Positions 7,825-17,281 are shown, counted from the first letter of the stretch. The stretch: 64,000 nt of DNA from an uncultured Pontibacter sp. (GCF_947492645.1 NZ_CANLMZ010000005.1:62001-126000), one strand, 5' to 3'. Translations and numbers: made by a program. Notes: generated from the letters alone by a model not told the origin.

Positions 7825-9558
7825 ATGATGGAAACAGCAATACAAACAAAGATAGATAGCTGGCTGGCCGGCAACTACGACGAGGCTACAAAGAACGAAA
7901 TAACGGGGATGCTGGAGCGTAACGAGCACGAAGCGCTGTCTGATGCATTTTACAAGGACCTGGAGTTTGGCACAGGTGGTTTACGGGGTATAATGGGCGC
8001 AGGCAGCAACCGCATGAACCGCTATACCTTAGGTATGGCTACGCAAGGCCTCTGCAATTATTTAAAGCAAAACTTCCCTGACCAACAGATTAAAGTAGCC
8101 ATTGCCCACGACTGCCGCAATAACTCTGATGTGTTTGCCCGCATTTCTGCGGAGATTTTCTCTGCCAATGGCATTAAAGTATACTTGTTTGAGGCGCTTC
8201 GCCCAACACCGGAGCTATCGTTTGCCATTCGCCACCTGGGCTGCCAAAGCGGTGTGGTGGTTACGGCATCGCACAACCCGAAAGAATACAACGGCTATAA
8301 AGTGTACTGGAACGACGGCGCGCAGGTAACTGCCCCTCACGACAAAAACATCATTACAGAAGTAAACAAGATCACAAGCATTGATGAGGTTAAGTTTGAG
8401 CCAAACCTTGCAAATATCGAGTTGATTGGCAAAGAAGTAGACGAGGCTTACATGGAGAAAGTGCTTGGCCTTTCCATTTCTCAGGATGACATCAAACGCC
8501 AGCACGATCTCAAAATCGTTTACTCCTCTATACACGGTACAGGCATTACGCTGGTGCCGGAGGTGCTAAAGCGTTTCGGTTTTACCAATGTGCACATTGT
8601 GCAGGAGCAGGCAGAACCAAACGGCAACTTCCCGACGGTAGTTTACCCAAACCCGGAAGAGAAAGAAGCCATGACTTTATCGCTTAAGAAAGCAGCAGAG
8701 GTAGATGCTGACATCGTATTCGCCACCGACCCCGACTCTGACCGTGTAGGGATAGCTGTTAAAAACCTTGAAGGAGAGTTCGTGCTGTTAAACGGCAACC
8801 AAACCGGCGCTTTGCTGATGAACTATCTGCTGCTGGCCTGGCAAAAAGCAGGCAAACTAACTGGTAAAGAGTTTATCGTTAAAACCATCGTAACTACCGA
8901 CCTTATAAAAGATATTGCCGATAGCTACAACGTAAAAATGTACGAAACACTGACAGGCTTTAAGTATATCGCTGAGAAGATACGCGAAGTTGAGGGCCAG
9001 GAAGTATACATTGGCGGCGGCGAAGAAAGTTACGGCTACATGATCGGTGATTTTATCCGCGACAAGGACGGTATATCCGCCTGCGCGCTGATAGCTGAGA
9101 TGGCAGCGGTGGCTAAAGATAATGGGCAGAGCTTGTTCGAGATGATGGTGGAGATGTATGAGAAACACAACTTCTACAAAGAAGAACTGGTGTCGTTCAC
9201 TAAAAAAGGACAGCGCGGTGCCGAAGAAATTCAGCAGATGATGGCTGACATGCGCAGCAACCCGCCTCAAAGTATAGCCGGCTCCAAGGTAGTAGAAGTT
9301 AGCGACTACAAGCTGAGCACCCGCAAAAACCTGCTTACAGGAGAAGAAAGTAAACTAGACCTGGAAAGCTCTAATGTGCTGCAATACCTGACCGAAGACG
9401 GAAGCAAAATTTCTGCACGCCCATCGGGTACTGAACCTAAAATCAAGTTCTACATTAGCGTAAACGAGCCACTAAACTCTAAAAAAGAGTTTGATGCGGT
9501 AGAGCAAAAGCTGAACCGTAAAATTGAGCAGATCCTGGTAGATTTGAAATTAAAGTAG
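7825..9558 (+). CDS. Phospho-sugar mutase (phosphoglucomutase/phosphomannomutase)
   Basis: Alpha-D-phosphohexomutase that interconverts sugar 1- and 6-phosphates, feeding glycogen and nucleotide-sugar synthesis. The phosphoserine loop is TASHNPKEYNGYKVYWNDG near residue 150, the metal loop DPDSDRVG near residue 305, the sugar loop GGGEESYGY near residue 395, and the phosphate loop RPSGTEPKIKFY near residue 530. The 577-aa length fits the long PgmB2/PGM2-like subgroup found in Bacteroidota and Firmicutes. A second ATG (codon 2) is also possible. Heptamer copies occur in all three codon phases in this gene. Confidence 0.95.
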   Translation: MMETAIQTKIDSWLAGNYDEATKNEITGMLERNEHEALSDAFYKDLEFGTGGLRGIMGAGSNRMNRYTLGMATQGLCNYLKQNFPDQQIKVAIAHDCRNNSDVFARISAEIFSANGIKVYLFEALRPTPELSFAIRHLGCQSGVVVTASHNPKEYNGYKVYWNDGAQVTAPHDKNIITEVNKITSIDEVKFEPNLANIELIGKEVDEAYMEKVLGLSISQDDIKRQHDLKIVYSSIHGTGITLVPEVLKRFGFTNVHIVQEQAEPNGNFPTVVYPNPEEKEAMTLSLKKAAEVDADIVFATDPDSDRVGIAVKNLEGEFVLLNGNQTGALLMNYLLLAWQKAGKLTGKEFIVKTIVTTDLIKDIADSYNVKMYETLTGFKYIAEKIREVEGQEVYIGGGEESYGYMIGDFIRDKDGISACALIAEMAAVAKDNGQSLFEMMVEMYEKHNFYKEELVSFTKKGQRGAEEIQQMMADMRSNPPQSIAGSKVVEVSDYKLSTRKNLLTGEESKLDLESSNVLQYLTEDGSKISARPSGTEPKIKFYISVNEPLNSKKEFDAVEQKLNRKIEQILVDLKLK

Positions 9559-9620
9559 CCTCTTGCTACAAATTTGTTGCGGCGCGCTTACTTGCTTAAG
9601 CTTGAAGTATACTTTACCTG

Positions 9621-9670
9621 AAAGCAAAAATCCGGCATTGCACTTACGGTAGTGCTGGATTTTTGCTTTT
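9621..9670 (+). terminator. Terminator of the phosphohexomutase gene
   Basis: Stem of AAAGCAAAAATCC (9621-9633) with the complementary arm 9657-9669, with a partly paired inner part, then TTTT. It begins 62 nt after the stop. Confidence 0.8.
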
Positions 9671-10122
9671 AACATGCTTAGGTCTGCTTTCTGTTAAAGC
9701 ATCTAGTGCTTTGCATAAATAATTTCATCGCCTGTTCCTTTATTAACTGGCAGTATGACGGCTACATTCTCTTCAGGGACTAAGGCTTCACTTGTAATTG
9801 CTTAATAAATAATAACTTATATAAAATAGTGCAATTATAAAATATAGATATGCTAGATAGCGTACTACAAAAAATATATTATAACAACTTTAAATATTTA
9901 AATAATTCAATTATATAATCTATGTAGCCCTAGTGCATCCCTATATGTAGCGCTTAAAATATTACGTTATCCATTTTATTAAGGCTGTTCAGCTGCCAAA
10001 TTAACCCCTTTGCCAAAATATGGATATTAATTAATTCCTAAATGTATAACATATTGCATACTTGAGAGTATACTAAATGTGTTGCAATCAAGCGGCCATT
10101 TACCAAGTTTTTTAATACAAAA
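9671..10122. other. AT-rich intergenic spacer before GT61 gene
   Basis: About 450 bases without a credible gene on either strand. From about 9780 to 10110 the DNA is strongly AT-rich, with many TATA/TTAAAT tracts, unlike the surrounding coding DNA. It may hold the promoter and control region of the glycosyltransferase gene or mark an insertion boundary. I cannot pick out one promoter. Confidence 0.5.
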
Positions 10123-11352
10123 ATGCTACAAATATCAAAGTTATATACTCGTATTCACAGGAAAATAAATCGTATACTTGAACGGCATATACCTTATAAC
10201 CAAACATATAAACCAACCGGGCACTACAATAACATCTCGGATTATGTAGCGGCAACAGGTGCAGCTTGCGTCGAGGTATACCCTCCAGAAGAATCAACTC
10301 TGGACATACCGGAGGAGCTCTTGGTTGGGTCTAAAAACTATAACAGCATTCCTAGAACAGGGGTGCAGCATGCCGCCGTAGTTACTGCCGTAAACAGGGG
10401 CAGGTTGTATACCGATGCCACACATTTTGCTGCGGTAATTTCGGAGGATAATAAGGTCATTGGAGATTTATCCCTGCACGTGGGTACTACCCAGCCAGAA
10501 GAAAACGGAATTTTCAGGAAAAGTTATTTTACGACTCCCCTAGGCCTGAAAGGCAATGCTTTTCATACTTTAATTGGCGGCAGCGGCGAAAACAACTACT
10601 TCCATTGGATGTTCGATTCTCTTCCCAGGATGCACTTGCTGGAAAAAGCCGGCCTCTTACATAAAATGGATTGGTTTGTGGTGCCAAAGCATAACCTGCC
10701 TTACCAAAAAGACACGTTAAGGTTGCTGGGTATTCCGAACACCAAAATTGTGGAAGGCCATGACGTACACCATGTGCAGGCCGATACCATGTATGCCTCC
10801 ACGTTTGTGCGCAACATAGAACATATACCTATGTGGGCCTGCCAGTATCTGAGAGACAAGTTTTTACCTATTGCCCAGAAAATTATTCAGCCGCCAAAGC
10901 GCATATACATCAGCCGCCAAGACAGCGACGCACGAAACGTAACCAACGAGGTCCAGGTAATAGCCTTGCTTGAGAAGTATGGCTTTAAGAAGGTTGTGCT
11001 TAGCGATTTTACGTTTGCAGAGCAGGTAAGTATGTTTCAGTCGGCGGAGGCAATTGTTGGGCCGCATGGTGCCGGTTTAACAAATCTTGTTTTCTGCCAG
11101 AAAGGCACCCAGGTAATTGAGTTATTCGCAAAAGAGTACTTATTAACCCTGTATACAGATTTAGCAACCAAAGTAGGCCTTGATTATAATTACCTGATAA
11201 GCCATACTTATCCTAAGGCAACTAACCTGCGCCAGGCAATGAACAAAGGCATACAGGTGCCACTCGACAAACTGGAAGAGTTGGTACAGGGAGTCCTGAC
11301 TCGCACACCAGAGGTTATGGAGCAAAGCGAACAAAAGCTTAAAGTAGTATAA
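10123..11352 (+). CDS. Glycosyltransferase family 61 protein (DUF563)
   Basis: Putative glycosyltransferase of 409 aa that would add sugars to a surface glycan. The DUF563/GT61 signatures are GGSGENNYFHWMFDSLPRMH near residues 151-170 and VGPHGAGLTNLVFC near residues 312-325. The tract KRIYISRQDSDARNVTNE near 260 is the usual donor-binding lead-in. No signal peptide or membrane segment is evident, so it is likely cytoplasmic. It stands alone behind an AT-rich spacer. Family is well supported; acceptor and linkage are unknown. Confidence 0.88.
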   Translation: MLQISKLYTRIHRKINRILERHIPYNQTYKPTGHYNNISDYVAATGAACVEVYPPEESTLDIPEELLVGSKNYNSIPRTGVQHAAVVTAVNRGRLYTDATHFAAVISEDNKVIGDLSLHVGTTQPEENGIFRKSYFTTPLGLKGNAFHTLIGGSGENNYFHWMFDSLPRMHLLEKAGLLHKMDWFVVPKHNLPYQKDTLRLLGIPNTKIVEGHDVHHVQADTMYASTFVRNIEHIPMWACQYLRDKFLPIAQKIIQPPKRIYISRQDSDARNVTNEVQVIALLEKYGFKKVVLSDFTFAEQVSMFQSAEAIVGPHGAGLTNLVFCQKGTQVIELFAKEYLLTLYTDLATKVGLDYNYLISHTYPKATNLRQAMNKGIQVPLDKLEELVQGVLTRTPEVMEQSEQKLKVV

Positions 11353-11355
11353 AAG

Positions 11356-11420
11356 TATAGCCAAAAGAAAAGCCGCTGGTTTTTAAACGCAACGGCTAAT
11401 CTACCTTTGGCTATATTTTT
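11356..11420. terminator. Bidirectional terminator between GT61 gene and dnaB
   Basis: TATAGCCAAA (11356-11365) pairs with TTTGGCTATA (11406-11415), with an inner AGCCG/CGGCT stem. A T-run follows on the plus strand. The two flanking genes converge here. Confidence 0.7.
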
Positions 11421-11495
11421 AGAGCTGTTTACCTTTTTATACTTTAAGATAACAGTCTATACATCTGTTTATTGCCTTTAGCTAAAATTTATACT

Positions 11496-13055
11496 TTAGA
11501 AAGGTGGTTCCTCATCAAAATTAGATGTTGGGAAACCGCCCCCACCGGTGCCGTCATTCATGCGGCTACCTAATCTTATCGACCCTGGAGCTTCAGTATC
11601 AAAGGTGCTGTTTGGCAAGGCGTTAAAACCTCCCATGGCATCACCCCCGAAATCGTGGTCCAGGTTTGTAAACTTAGTAAACTTACCTATAAACTTCAAC
11701 TGTACGTTCTCCAGCGAACCGTTACGGTGCTTGGCAATAATCACCTCTCCAACTCCTGCTGTTGGGTTACCCATTTCGTCTTCCGTTATACCATAGTACT
11801 CCGGGCGGTACAGGAAGCACACCATATCCGCATCCTGCTCAATCGAACCGGATTCACGAAGGTCGGATAGCTGTGGTCTCTTGTCTCCACCACGCGTTTC
11901 TACGGCACGGCTTAGCTGCGACAGCGCAATTACCGGCACGTTCAGTTCCTTTGCCAACATTTTCAGGGCTCGTGATATCGACGCAATTTCCTGTTCACGG
12001 TTACCGCCACCCTTGCCATCCGAGTTTCCGCTCATCAGCTGCAGGTAGTCAATAATAATCATCTGTATGTCGTACTGCGCTTTCAGGCGTCGGCACTTGG
12101 TACGCAACTCACGAATCGAAAGGCCCGGCGTATCATCAATGTAAATTGGCGCCTCGGTTAGCTTGGCGATTTTATGGTTCAACTGTGCCCACTCATACTC
12201 TTCCAGGCTGCCTTTTTTAATCTTTTCCGACTCCAGCTCGGCCTCCGACGATATCAAACGATTCACCAGCTGCAGCGACGACATCTCCAGGGAGAAAATA
12301 GCTACGCCTTTACCAAAATCTACGGCAGCGTTTCGCATCACCGACAGTACGAAGGCTGTTTTACCCATCGCCGGACGTGCTGCAAGTATAACCAAATCAG
12401 ACTTCTGCCAGCCAGAGGTAACTCTATCCAACGCCACAAGGCCGGTAGGTACACCTGTCAGGCCATCGGCTTGTTTGCGTTTTTCTTCCAGTTCTTTAAT
12501 GGCCATGTGCATTAAAGAGCGCATATCGTCGAAGTTTTTCCGGATGTTTGATTCGGATACCTCGTAAAGCTTGGCCTCTGTTTTATCCAGTAGCTCGAAA
12601 ACGTCGGTAGTGTCTTCAAAGGCGCTGGAAAGCACTTCAGAGGAAATAGAGATCAGATCGCGCTTAATGGAGTTTTCTGTGATGATACGTGCGTGGTACT
12701 CGATGTTAGCCGCTGAGTTTACGCGTGTGGTAAGCTGTGTCACATAGTAGGCACCGCCTGCCAGCTCCAGTTCGCCGTTCTCGCGCAGTTCGTGCGTTAC
12801 CGTCAAAATATCGATCGGCTCCGACTTATCAAAAAGGGCAAGTATAGCTTTAAAGATGCGTTGGTGCGCCTCTTTGTAAAAACTTTGCGGACGCAAAATA
12901 TCAATCACGCTGGTAAGGGCGTCCTTCTCCAGCATCAGAGCACCTAAAACGGCCTCCTCCAAATCAAGTGCCTGCGGCGGCTTTTTGCCTAACTCCGATA
13001 CAGCAGGGGCTTTTTTCTGCCACCCGTTGCGGTTGCCTGCAGGCCGCACATTCAT
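11496..13055 (-). CDS. dnaB: Replicative DNA helicase DnaB
   Basis: Hexameric 5'-3' helicase that unwinds the replication fork. The N-terminal domain starts at EEAVLGALMLEKDAL. The RecA-like ATPase has Walker A AARPAMGKTAF near residue 229 and Walker B IIIDYLQLM near residue 330. The motif LSQLSRAVE and the C-terminal SGSIEQDADMVCFLYRPEYY tract are diagnostic. I chose the ATG at 13055 because the purine tract GGAGGAG lies 6-8 nt upstream; in-frame ATGs at 13061 and 13070 sit inside or before it. The C terminus has an extra Gly/Asn-rich tail of about 50 residues, common in the phylum. It diverges from mpl. Confidence 0.95.
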   Translation of the reverse strand: MNVRPAGNRNGWQKKAPAVSELGKKPPQALDLEEAVLGALMLEKDALTSVIDILRPQSFYKEAHQRIFKAILALFDKSEPIDILTVTHELRENGELELAGGAYYVTQLTTRVNSAANIEYHARIITENSIKRDLISISSEVLSSAFEDTTDVFELLDKTEAKLYEVSESNIRKNFDDMRSLMHMAIKELEEKRKQADGLTGVPTGLVALDRVTSGWQKSDLVILAARPAMGKTAFVLSVMRNAAVDFGKGVAIFSLEMSSLQLVNRLISSEAELESEKIKKGSLEEYEWAQLNHKIAKLTEAPIYIDDTPGLSIRELRTKCRRLKAQYDIQMIIIDYLQLMSGNSDGKGGGNREQEIASISRALKMLAKELNVPVIALSQLSRAVETRGGDKRPQLSDLRESGSIEQDADMVCFLYRPEYYGITEDEMGNPTAGVGEVIIAKHRNGSLENVQLKFIGKFTKFTNLDHDFGGDAMGGFNALPNSTFDTEAPGSIRLGSRMNDGTGGGGFPTSNFDEEPPF

Positions 13056-13191
13056 TTTCATCTCCTCCATAAGCACAAATTTAACAGATATGCAGTAGAA
13101 CCTATCTTAATAACCTTGTTAATAATCCACAAGATATCCACAAAGTATCAACATATTAGTGTATAGCTATTTTATTTTAGAGGAGTAATTT

Positions 13192-13199
13192 TAACTTTG
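13192..13199 (+). promoter_or_regulatory. Candidate -7 promoter element of mpl
   Basis: TAACTTTG at 13192-13199 fits the Bacteroidota -7 consensus TAnnTTTG. A weak upstream match TTTA is at 13171-13174. This would give a leader of about 20 nt before the ATG at 13227. Confidence 0.5.
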
Positions 13200-13226
13200 C
13201 TTGATTGAGATTAAACCGATTGGCTT

Positions 13227-14603
13227 ATGGAGAAGGATTTGAAGCACATACACCTGATTGCCGTTGGCGGCAGCATTATGCATAACCTAGCTTTGGCCCT
13301 GCACGATAAAGGGTTAAAAGTAACAGGCTCTGACGATGAGATTTACGAACCCGCCAAAAGCAGGCTGGCTGCTGCAGGTATACTTCCTGAGCAGGAAGGC
13401 TGGTTTCCGGAGAAGCTTGATGCCACCCCCGATGCCGTTATACTTGGCATGCACGCCCGTCCCGACAACCCGGAGCTCAAGCGCGCGCAGGAGCTTAACA
13501 TCCCGATCTACTCTTTCCCGGAGTTTATTTACGAACAGAGCAAAGACAAGCAGCGCATTGTAATAGGTGGCAGCCACGGCAAAACGTCTATCACCTCTAT
13601 CATTATGCACGTACTGCAGCACCTGGGCCGCAAATTCGATTACGCCGTTGGTGCGCAACTGCAGGGCTTTGACCGCATGGTTAAGCTCTCAGACGACGCT
13701 CCGATCATCATCATCGAAGGCGACGAGTATTTATCAGACCCAATAAAGCGCGTTCCAAAGTTTCATTTATACCATCATCATATTGCAGTTATTAGCGGCA
13801 TCAGCTGGGACCATATCAACGTATTCCCGGACCCGGACATGTACCGCGATCAGTTTAGAATTTTTGCTGAGCTTACCCCAAAAGCAGGTACGCTTATTTA
13901 TAACAAGGATGACGAGCAGGTGCAGTTGGTGGCCGTACCACGCAACCCTGCCGATATTGCCTACATTGGCTATGGCGTACACGAGCACAGCATCCGCGAT
14001 GGCAAAACTATACTGCACACTAAAAAAGAAGGCGACATAGAGATACAGCTGTTCGGTGAGCACAACCTGCGCAACATAAACGCGGCTAAAGAGGTGTGCA
14101 AGAAAATCGGTGTGAAGGCGCATGATTTCTACGAAGCCCTTAAAACATTCAAAGGTGCTGCCAAGCGTTTAGAAAAGCTAGGGGAAAACAGTAGCTCCGT
14201 TATTTACCGCGATTTTGCGCATGCCCCGTCTAAAGTTAAGGCAACGACAGAGGCTGTAAAAGGCCAGTTTCCGCAGCGCGAACTAGTGGCCGTTGTAGAG
14301 CTTCATACCTTCAGTAGCTTGAACAAGAACTTCTTGCCGCAGTACGCCGGCGCGCTGGATAAAGCTGATGAGGCGATCGTATTCTTCAGCCCAAAAACGC
14401 TGGAGCACAAGCGCATGGAAATGATTTCTGAAGCAGAATTGAAAGAGGCATTTAAGAATCAAAGCATAAAGATATTTACCGATGCCGCTGCCCTGCAACA
14501 GCACCTGTCAAGCCGCAACTGGCAAAATGCCAACCTGTTGCTAATGAGTTCGGGCACTTACAATAACATGGATCTGGGAGCTTTAAAAGAAGTTATACTT
14601 TAA
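13227..14603 (+). CDS. mpl: Mur ligase family protein, Mpl-type (peptidoglycan recycling)
   Basis: ATP-dependent ligase resembling UDP-N-acetylmuramate:L-alanyl-gamma-D-glutamyl-meso-diaminopimelate ligase, which reuses wall tripeptide in the cytoplasm. The N-terminal Rossmann part reads HLIAVGGSIMHNLALAL. The ATP loop is GGSHGKTSITS near residues 112-122, and the central domain has HINVFPDPDMYRDQF. The C-terminal domain contains FAHAPSKVKAT and ELHTFSSLNKNF. The TxMHxR-like segment VILGMHARPDNPEL is typical of Mpl rather than MurC. Length 458 aa fits. The exonuclease gene follows after 18 nt, so the two probably form one transcript. Confidence 0.88.
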   Translation: MEKDLKHIHLIAVGGSIMHNLALALHDKGLKVTGSDDEIYEPAKSRLAAAGILPEQEGWFPEKLDATPDAVILGMHARPDNPELKRAQELNIPIYSFPEFIYEQSKDKQRIVIGGSHGKTSITSIIMHVLQHLGRKFDYAVGAQLQGFDRMVKLSDDAPIIIIEGDEYLSDPIKRVPKFHLYHHHIAVISGISWDHINVFPDPDMYRDQFRIFAELTPKAGTLIYNKDDEQVQLVAVPRNPADIAYIGYGVHEHSIRDGKTILHTKKEGDIEIQLFGEHNLRNINAAKEVCKKIGVKAHDFYEALKTFKGAAKRLEKLGENSSSVIYRDFAHAPSKVKATTEAVKGQFPQRELVAVVELHTFSSLNKNFLPQYAGALDKADEAIVFFSPKTLEHKRMEMISEAELKEAFKNQSIKIFTDAAALQQHLSSRNWQNANLLLMSSGTYNNMDLGALKEVIL

Positions 14604-14621
14604 AATTATACTAGCTTAGCT

Positions 14622-15428
14622 ATGAAACTAAACTTAAAGCGCCCTATGGTTTTCTTTGACCTGGAAACCACCGGCACCGACATCTGCAACGACCGCATTG
14701 TAGAGATAAGCGTGCTGAAGATTATGCCCGACGGAGAAGAGATCCTGAAGACGCGCCGCATAAACCCGGGTATTCCCATCCCATTGGAGTCGAGCTTGAT
14801 TCATAAAATTTATGATGAAGACGTAAAAGACTGCCCTGCTTTCAAACAGGTTGCCAGGGACTTTGATAATTTCCTGAAAGGCTGTGATCTGGGAGGCTAT
14901 AACCTGTTGCGTTTCGATATACCGTTGCTGGCAGAGGAATTTCTGCGCTGCGATATTGACTTCGACATTGAGAATAGACATGTAGTGGATGTGTGCCGCG
15001 TGTTCCATCAGATGGAGCAGCGCACCTTATCAGCTGCCTACAAGTTTTACTGCGACAAATCGTTGCAAAATGCCCACAGCGCCGAAGCCGACACCATAGC
15101 TACGTACCATATTCTGATGGCCCAACTGGACCGTTACCAAAACACCCCTATCGAGGTAGCGGAGGGTGTAGAGGAGTTTCCGGTACAGAACGATATGGAG
15201 GCTTTGCATAAATTCACTACCCAGAAGACCGCTGACCTGTCAGGCAGGATAGTGTATAATAACGCCGGCCAGGAAGTATTTAACTTCGGCAAGTATAAAA
15301 ATGTATCAGTAGAGGAAGTGCTTAAAAAAGAGCCAAGCTACTACGACTGGATGATGAAAGGCGACTTTCCGCTTTATACGAAGAAAGTGCTTACGCGCAT
15401 CCGCCTGCGCAACGTGCAGCTTTCCTAA
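14622..15428 (+). CDS. 3'-5' exonuclease, DnaQ/ExoX-like
   Basis: DEDDh-type exonuclease of 268 aa. Motif Exo I is FFDLETTGTD near residues 11-20, Exo II lies in GYNLLRFDIPLL near residues 93-104, and the Exo III His/Asp are in AHSAEADT near 151-158. The C-terminal 70 residues (FNFGKYKNVSVEEVL...YDWMMKGDF) form a small extra domain seen in many Bacteroidota exonucleases. It could act in proofreading or repair. It follows mpl by 18 nt. Confidence 0.9.
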   Translation: MKLNLKRPMVFFDLETTGTDICNDRIVEISVLKIMPDGEEILKTRRINPGIPIPLESSLIHKIYDEDVKDCPAFKQVARDFDNFLKGCDLGGYNLLRFDIPLLAEEFLRCDIDFDIENRHVVDVCRVFHQMEQRTLSAAYKFYCDKSLQNAHSAEADTIATYHILMAQLDRYQNTPIEVAEGVEEFPVQNDMEALHKFTTQKTADLSGRIVYNNAGQEVFNFGKYKNVSVEEVLKKEPSYYDWMMKGDFPLYTKKVLTRIRLRNVQLS

Positions 15429-15436
15429 GAGATATG

Positions 15437-15490
15437 GCGTTAAACAAAAAGGGGCTGCAAGTATACTTGCAGCCCCTTTTTGTTTAACGC
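15437..15490. terminator. Perfect 54-bp palindrome, bidirectional terminator
   Basis: Positions 15437-15490 read identically on both strands (27-bp arms). The centre is AAGTATACTT. It lies between two convergent genes and takes in the stop codon and last bases of the minus-strand gene that ends at 15484. T-runs lie inside both arms, so it should stop transcription in both directions. Confidence 0.85.
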
Positions 15491-16104
15491 CTTTGCGACG
15501 ATCTATCCACCTCCCGTAACCGGGAATTAGCCAGCAAGCTGTTTGTGTCTGATACTTTGTGTGCGCAGTTATTGCCTGCAGCCTTAGCCGAACACTCGCA
15601 GCCTGTTATCTTGTTGCCTAAAAAGGTAAAGTAACAGAAGTCGCATCCCGGGCCTGCATTGCACATGTACTTTGGGCTTTTACTGCTCAGATACAAACTG
15701 TTGTTAGCGGCAATGTCCAACTGCAACGCCATAGACCTGAAAGCACCGTTTCGGATACCAAGCCCTACCAGGTAGTATGCCGGGTCATCGTCCTTCGTTT
15801 CCTGCACCTTCCTGATCATCACTTTATCAACTACAGTACCGTCAGCAAACTCCCTGATAAACGGCTGCAGCAGGTCTTTTCTGTCAACAATATAGTCCAC
15901 GCTATCAAACACCACCTGTGCCAGCAGCACACCATCATACTTTTCTGGCGCCTCCTCCCCTTCTGCTACTTCAACCGGCGACTCGCTATCTTCCGGAAAG
16001 GCCTCGCGTCTGGTACACGCTGTAGCTACAAGAAACACGAACAGAAAGAAAATACTGGCTTTAAGAGCGGCGCGCCAGTTGCGGCCAAGGGTGTTTTTGA
16101 TCAT
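15484..16104 (-). CDS. Hypothetical lipoprotein with Cys-rich tail
   Basis: I do not recognise the family. The 206-aa product has an N-terminal hydrophobic stretch ending VFLVATAC near residue 30, a likely lipobox after a basic start, then an acidic linker. The body (residues 60-140) shows no known motif. The C-terminal part has seven Cys within about 35 residues (MCNAGPGCDFCYF, then TGCECSAKAAGNNC), suggesting disulfides or a metal site. It starts 17 nt after the M48 protease stop, so the pair is probably one operon. Its 3' end lies inside a palindromic terminator. Confidence 0.75.
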   Translation of the reverse strand: MIKNTLGRNWRAALKASIFFLFVFLVATACTRREAFPEDSESPVEVAEGEEAPEKYDGVLLAQVVFDSVDYIVDRKDLLQPFIREFADGTVVDKVMIRKVQETKDDDPAYYLVGLGIRNGAFRSMALQLDIAANNSLYLSSKSPKYMCNAGPGCDFCYFTFLGNKITGCECSAKAAGNNCAHKVSDTNSLLANSRLREVDRSSQRR

Positions 16105-16121
16105 GTGGATATAGTGGTTGT

Positions 16122-16913
16122 TTATTTCTTATAGTACTGCAGGGCCTCCGGCATGTGCTTTCTTAAGTCAGCCTGGCGGGTACCTGCACTAGGGTGCGTC
16201 GATAAAAACTCTGGTGGTGCCTGACCTCCCTGCGCTCCCATTCGCTCCCAAAACGCAACAGACTGCTGTGGGTCATACCCGGCCATAGCCATAAAAATTA
16301 AGCCTAAGCGGTCAGCCTCAGACTCCTGGGTACGGCCATACTTTAACAGGCCAAGTTGCGAACCCACACCGTAAACAGCCATAACTAAGTTGCTGGCCGT
16401 ACCTGGTTGCGCACCGGCAAGCGCCGATAGCGTTTGCCCGCCAAACTGCTGCGCCAGCGCCTGGCTCATGCGTTCGCTGCCATGTTTGGCAATAGCGTGG
16501 GCAATCTCATGCCCCATTACGACAGCAAGGCCGGTTTCGTTTTGCGCTACAGGTAAAATTCCTTCATAAACTACTGTTTTACCGCCAGCCATAGCAAAAG
16601 CGTTTACCTGGTCGTCTGCTACAAGGTTAAATTCCCAATCAAAGCCCTGTAACTCGCTGCTTAAATTGTTGGCAGCCATATAGCGCTCTACCGCATTTTG
16701 AATACGCTGGCCTACACGCTTAACCATAGCTGTAGACTGTGCATTGTTGGATAGTTTGTTCTCCTTCAAAAACTGATCATAAGCTTCATAGCTCATGGTC
16801 TGCATTTCAGCCTCGGATACAAGGCTTAGCTGCCGGCGGCCTGTTATAGGAACTGTTGTACAGCCCACAAACATTACCACAGCTATTACAAAAGCAAAAA
16901 TTCTATTATACAT
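16122..16913 (-). CDS. M48 family metalloprotease lipoprotein (LoiP/BepA-like)
   Basis: Zinc endopeptidase of the envelope, 263 aa. The signal ends MFVGC near residue 18, so it is a lipoprotein. The zinc motif is HEIAHAIAKH near residues 136-145 and the third ligand lies in ESEADRLGL near 198. The substrate-cleft tract STHPSAGTRQADL near 240 is typical. There are no TPR repeats, so it resembles LoiP/YcaL more than BepA. Relatives degrade misfolded outer-membrane proteins. It is co-directional with the Cys-rich lipoprotein. Confidence 0.9.
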   Translation of the reverse strand: MYNRIFAFVIAVVMFVGCTTVPITGRRQLSLVSEAEMQTMSYEAYDQFLKENKLSNNAQSTAMVKRVGQRIQNAVERYMAANNLSSELQGFDWEFNLVADDQVNAFAMAGGKTVVYEGILPVAQNETGLAVVMGHEIAHAIAKHGSERMSQALAQQFGGQTLSALAGAQPGTASNLVMAVYGVGSQLGLLKYGRTQESEADRLGLIFMAMAGYDPQQSVAFWERMGAQGGQAPPEFLSTHPSAGTRQADLRKHMPEALQYYKK

Positions 16914-17281
16914 CTTCTTAAATTTTTAGTGGTTTTAAAACGAATTCAAATTTTGAACCATTTTTTCAAAAACCAATCACAAATACATTAATAAATTATC
17001 ATATCACTATGTTTTGAGTAGCCGTTCTTACTTCGTTTCACTTGGTTTAGCTACTCAGCAAAGTGCAAAACACCTGTTCCGTTATACGTTTTAATCTTAG
17101 TAATATGTTCTGAGAGCGGTTAAGGTAATATTTAAAACTTTCGGGAGTTATAGTACTTAAGGCTAGTAAAGCGGGAGGTGGCGCAGCAGTTACTGGCTTA
17201 TAGTATAAATTTGTCACTTTTTGAAGCATAGAAACGTTAGAAACCCTATTTTTGAGAAACAGATCACCCAAAGCACCCTTT
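16914..17281. other. Divergent intergenic region
   Basis: About 370 bases between the divergent M48 and hydrolase genes. It should hold both promoters. A 7-bp inverted repeat GAGTAGC/GCTACTC lies at 17016-17022 and 17050-17056. TATTTTTG at 17247-17254 matches the -7 element TAnnTTTG, about 28 nt before the hydrolase ATG. No gene is supported here. Confidence 0.5.

Noticed and set aside
12163..12567. 134-codon plus-strand frame over dnaB
   Set aside because: Ser-rich antisense shadow of a conserved replication gene.
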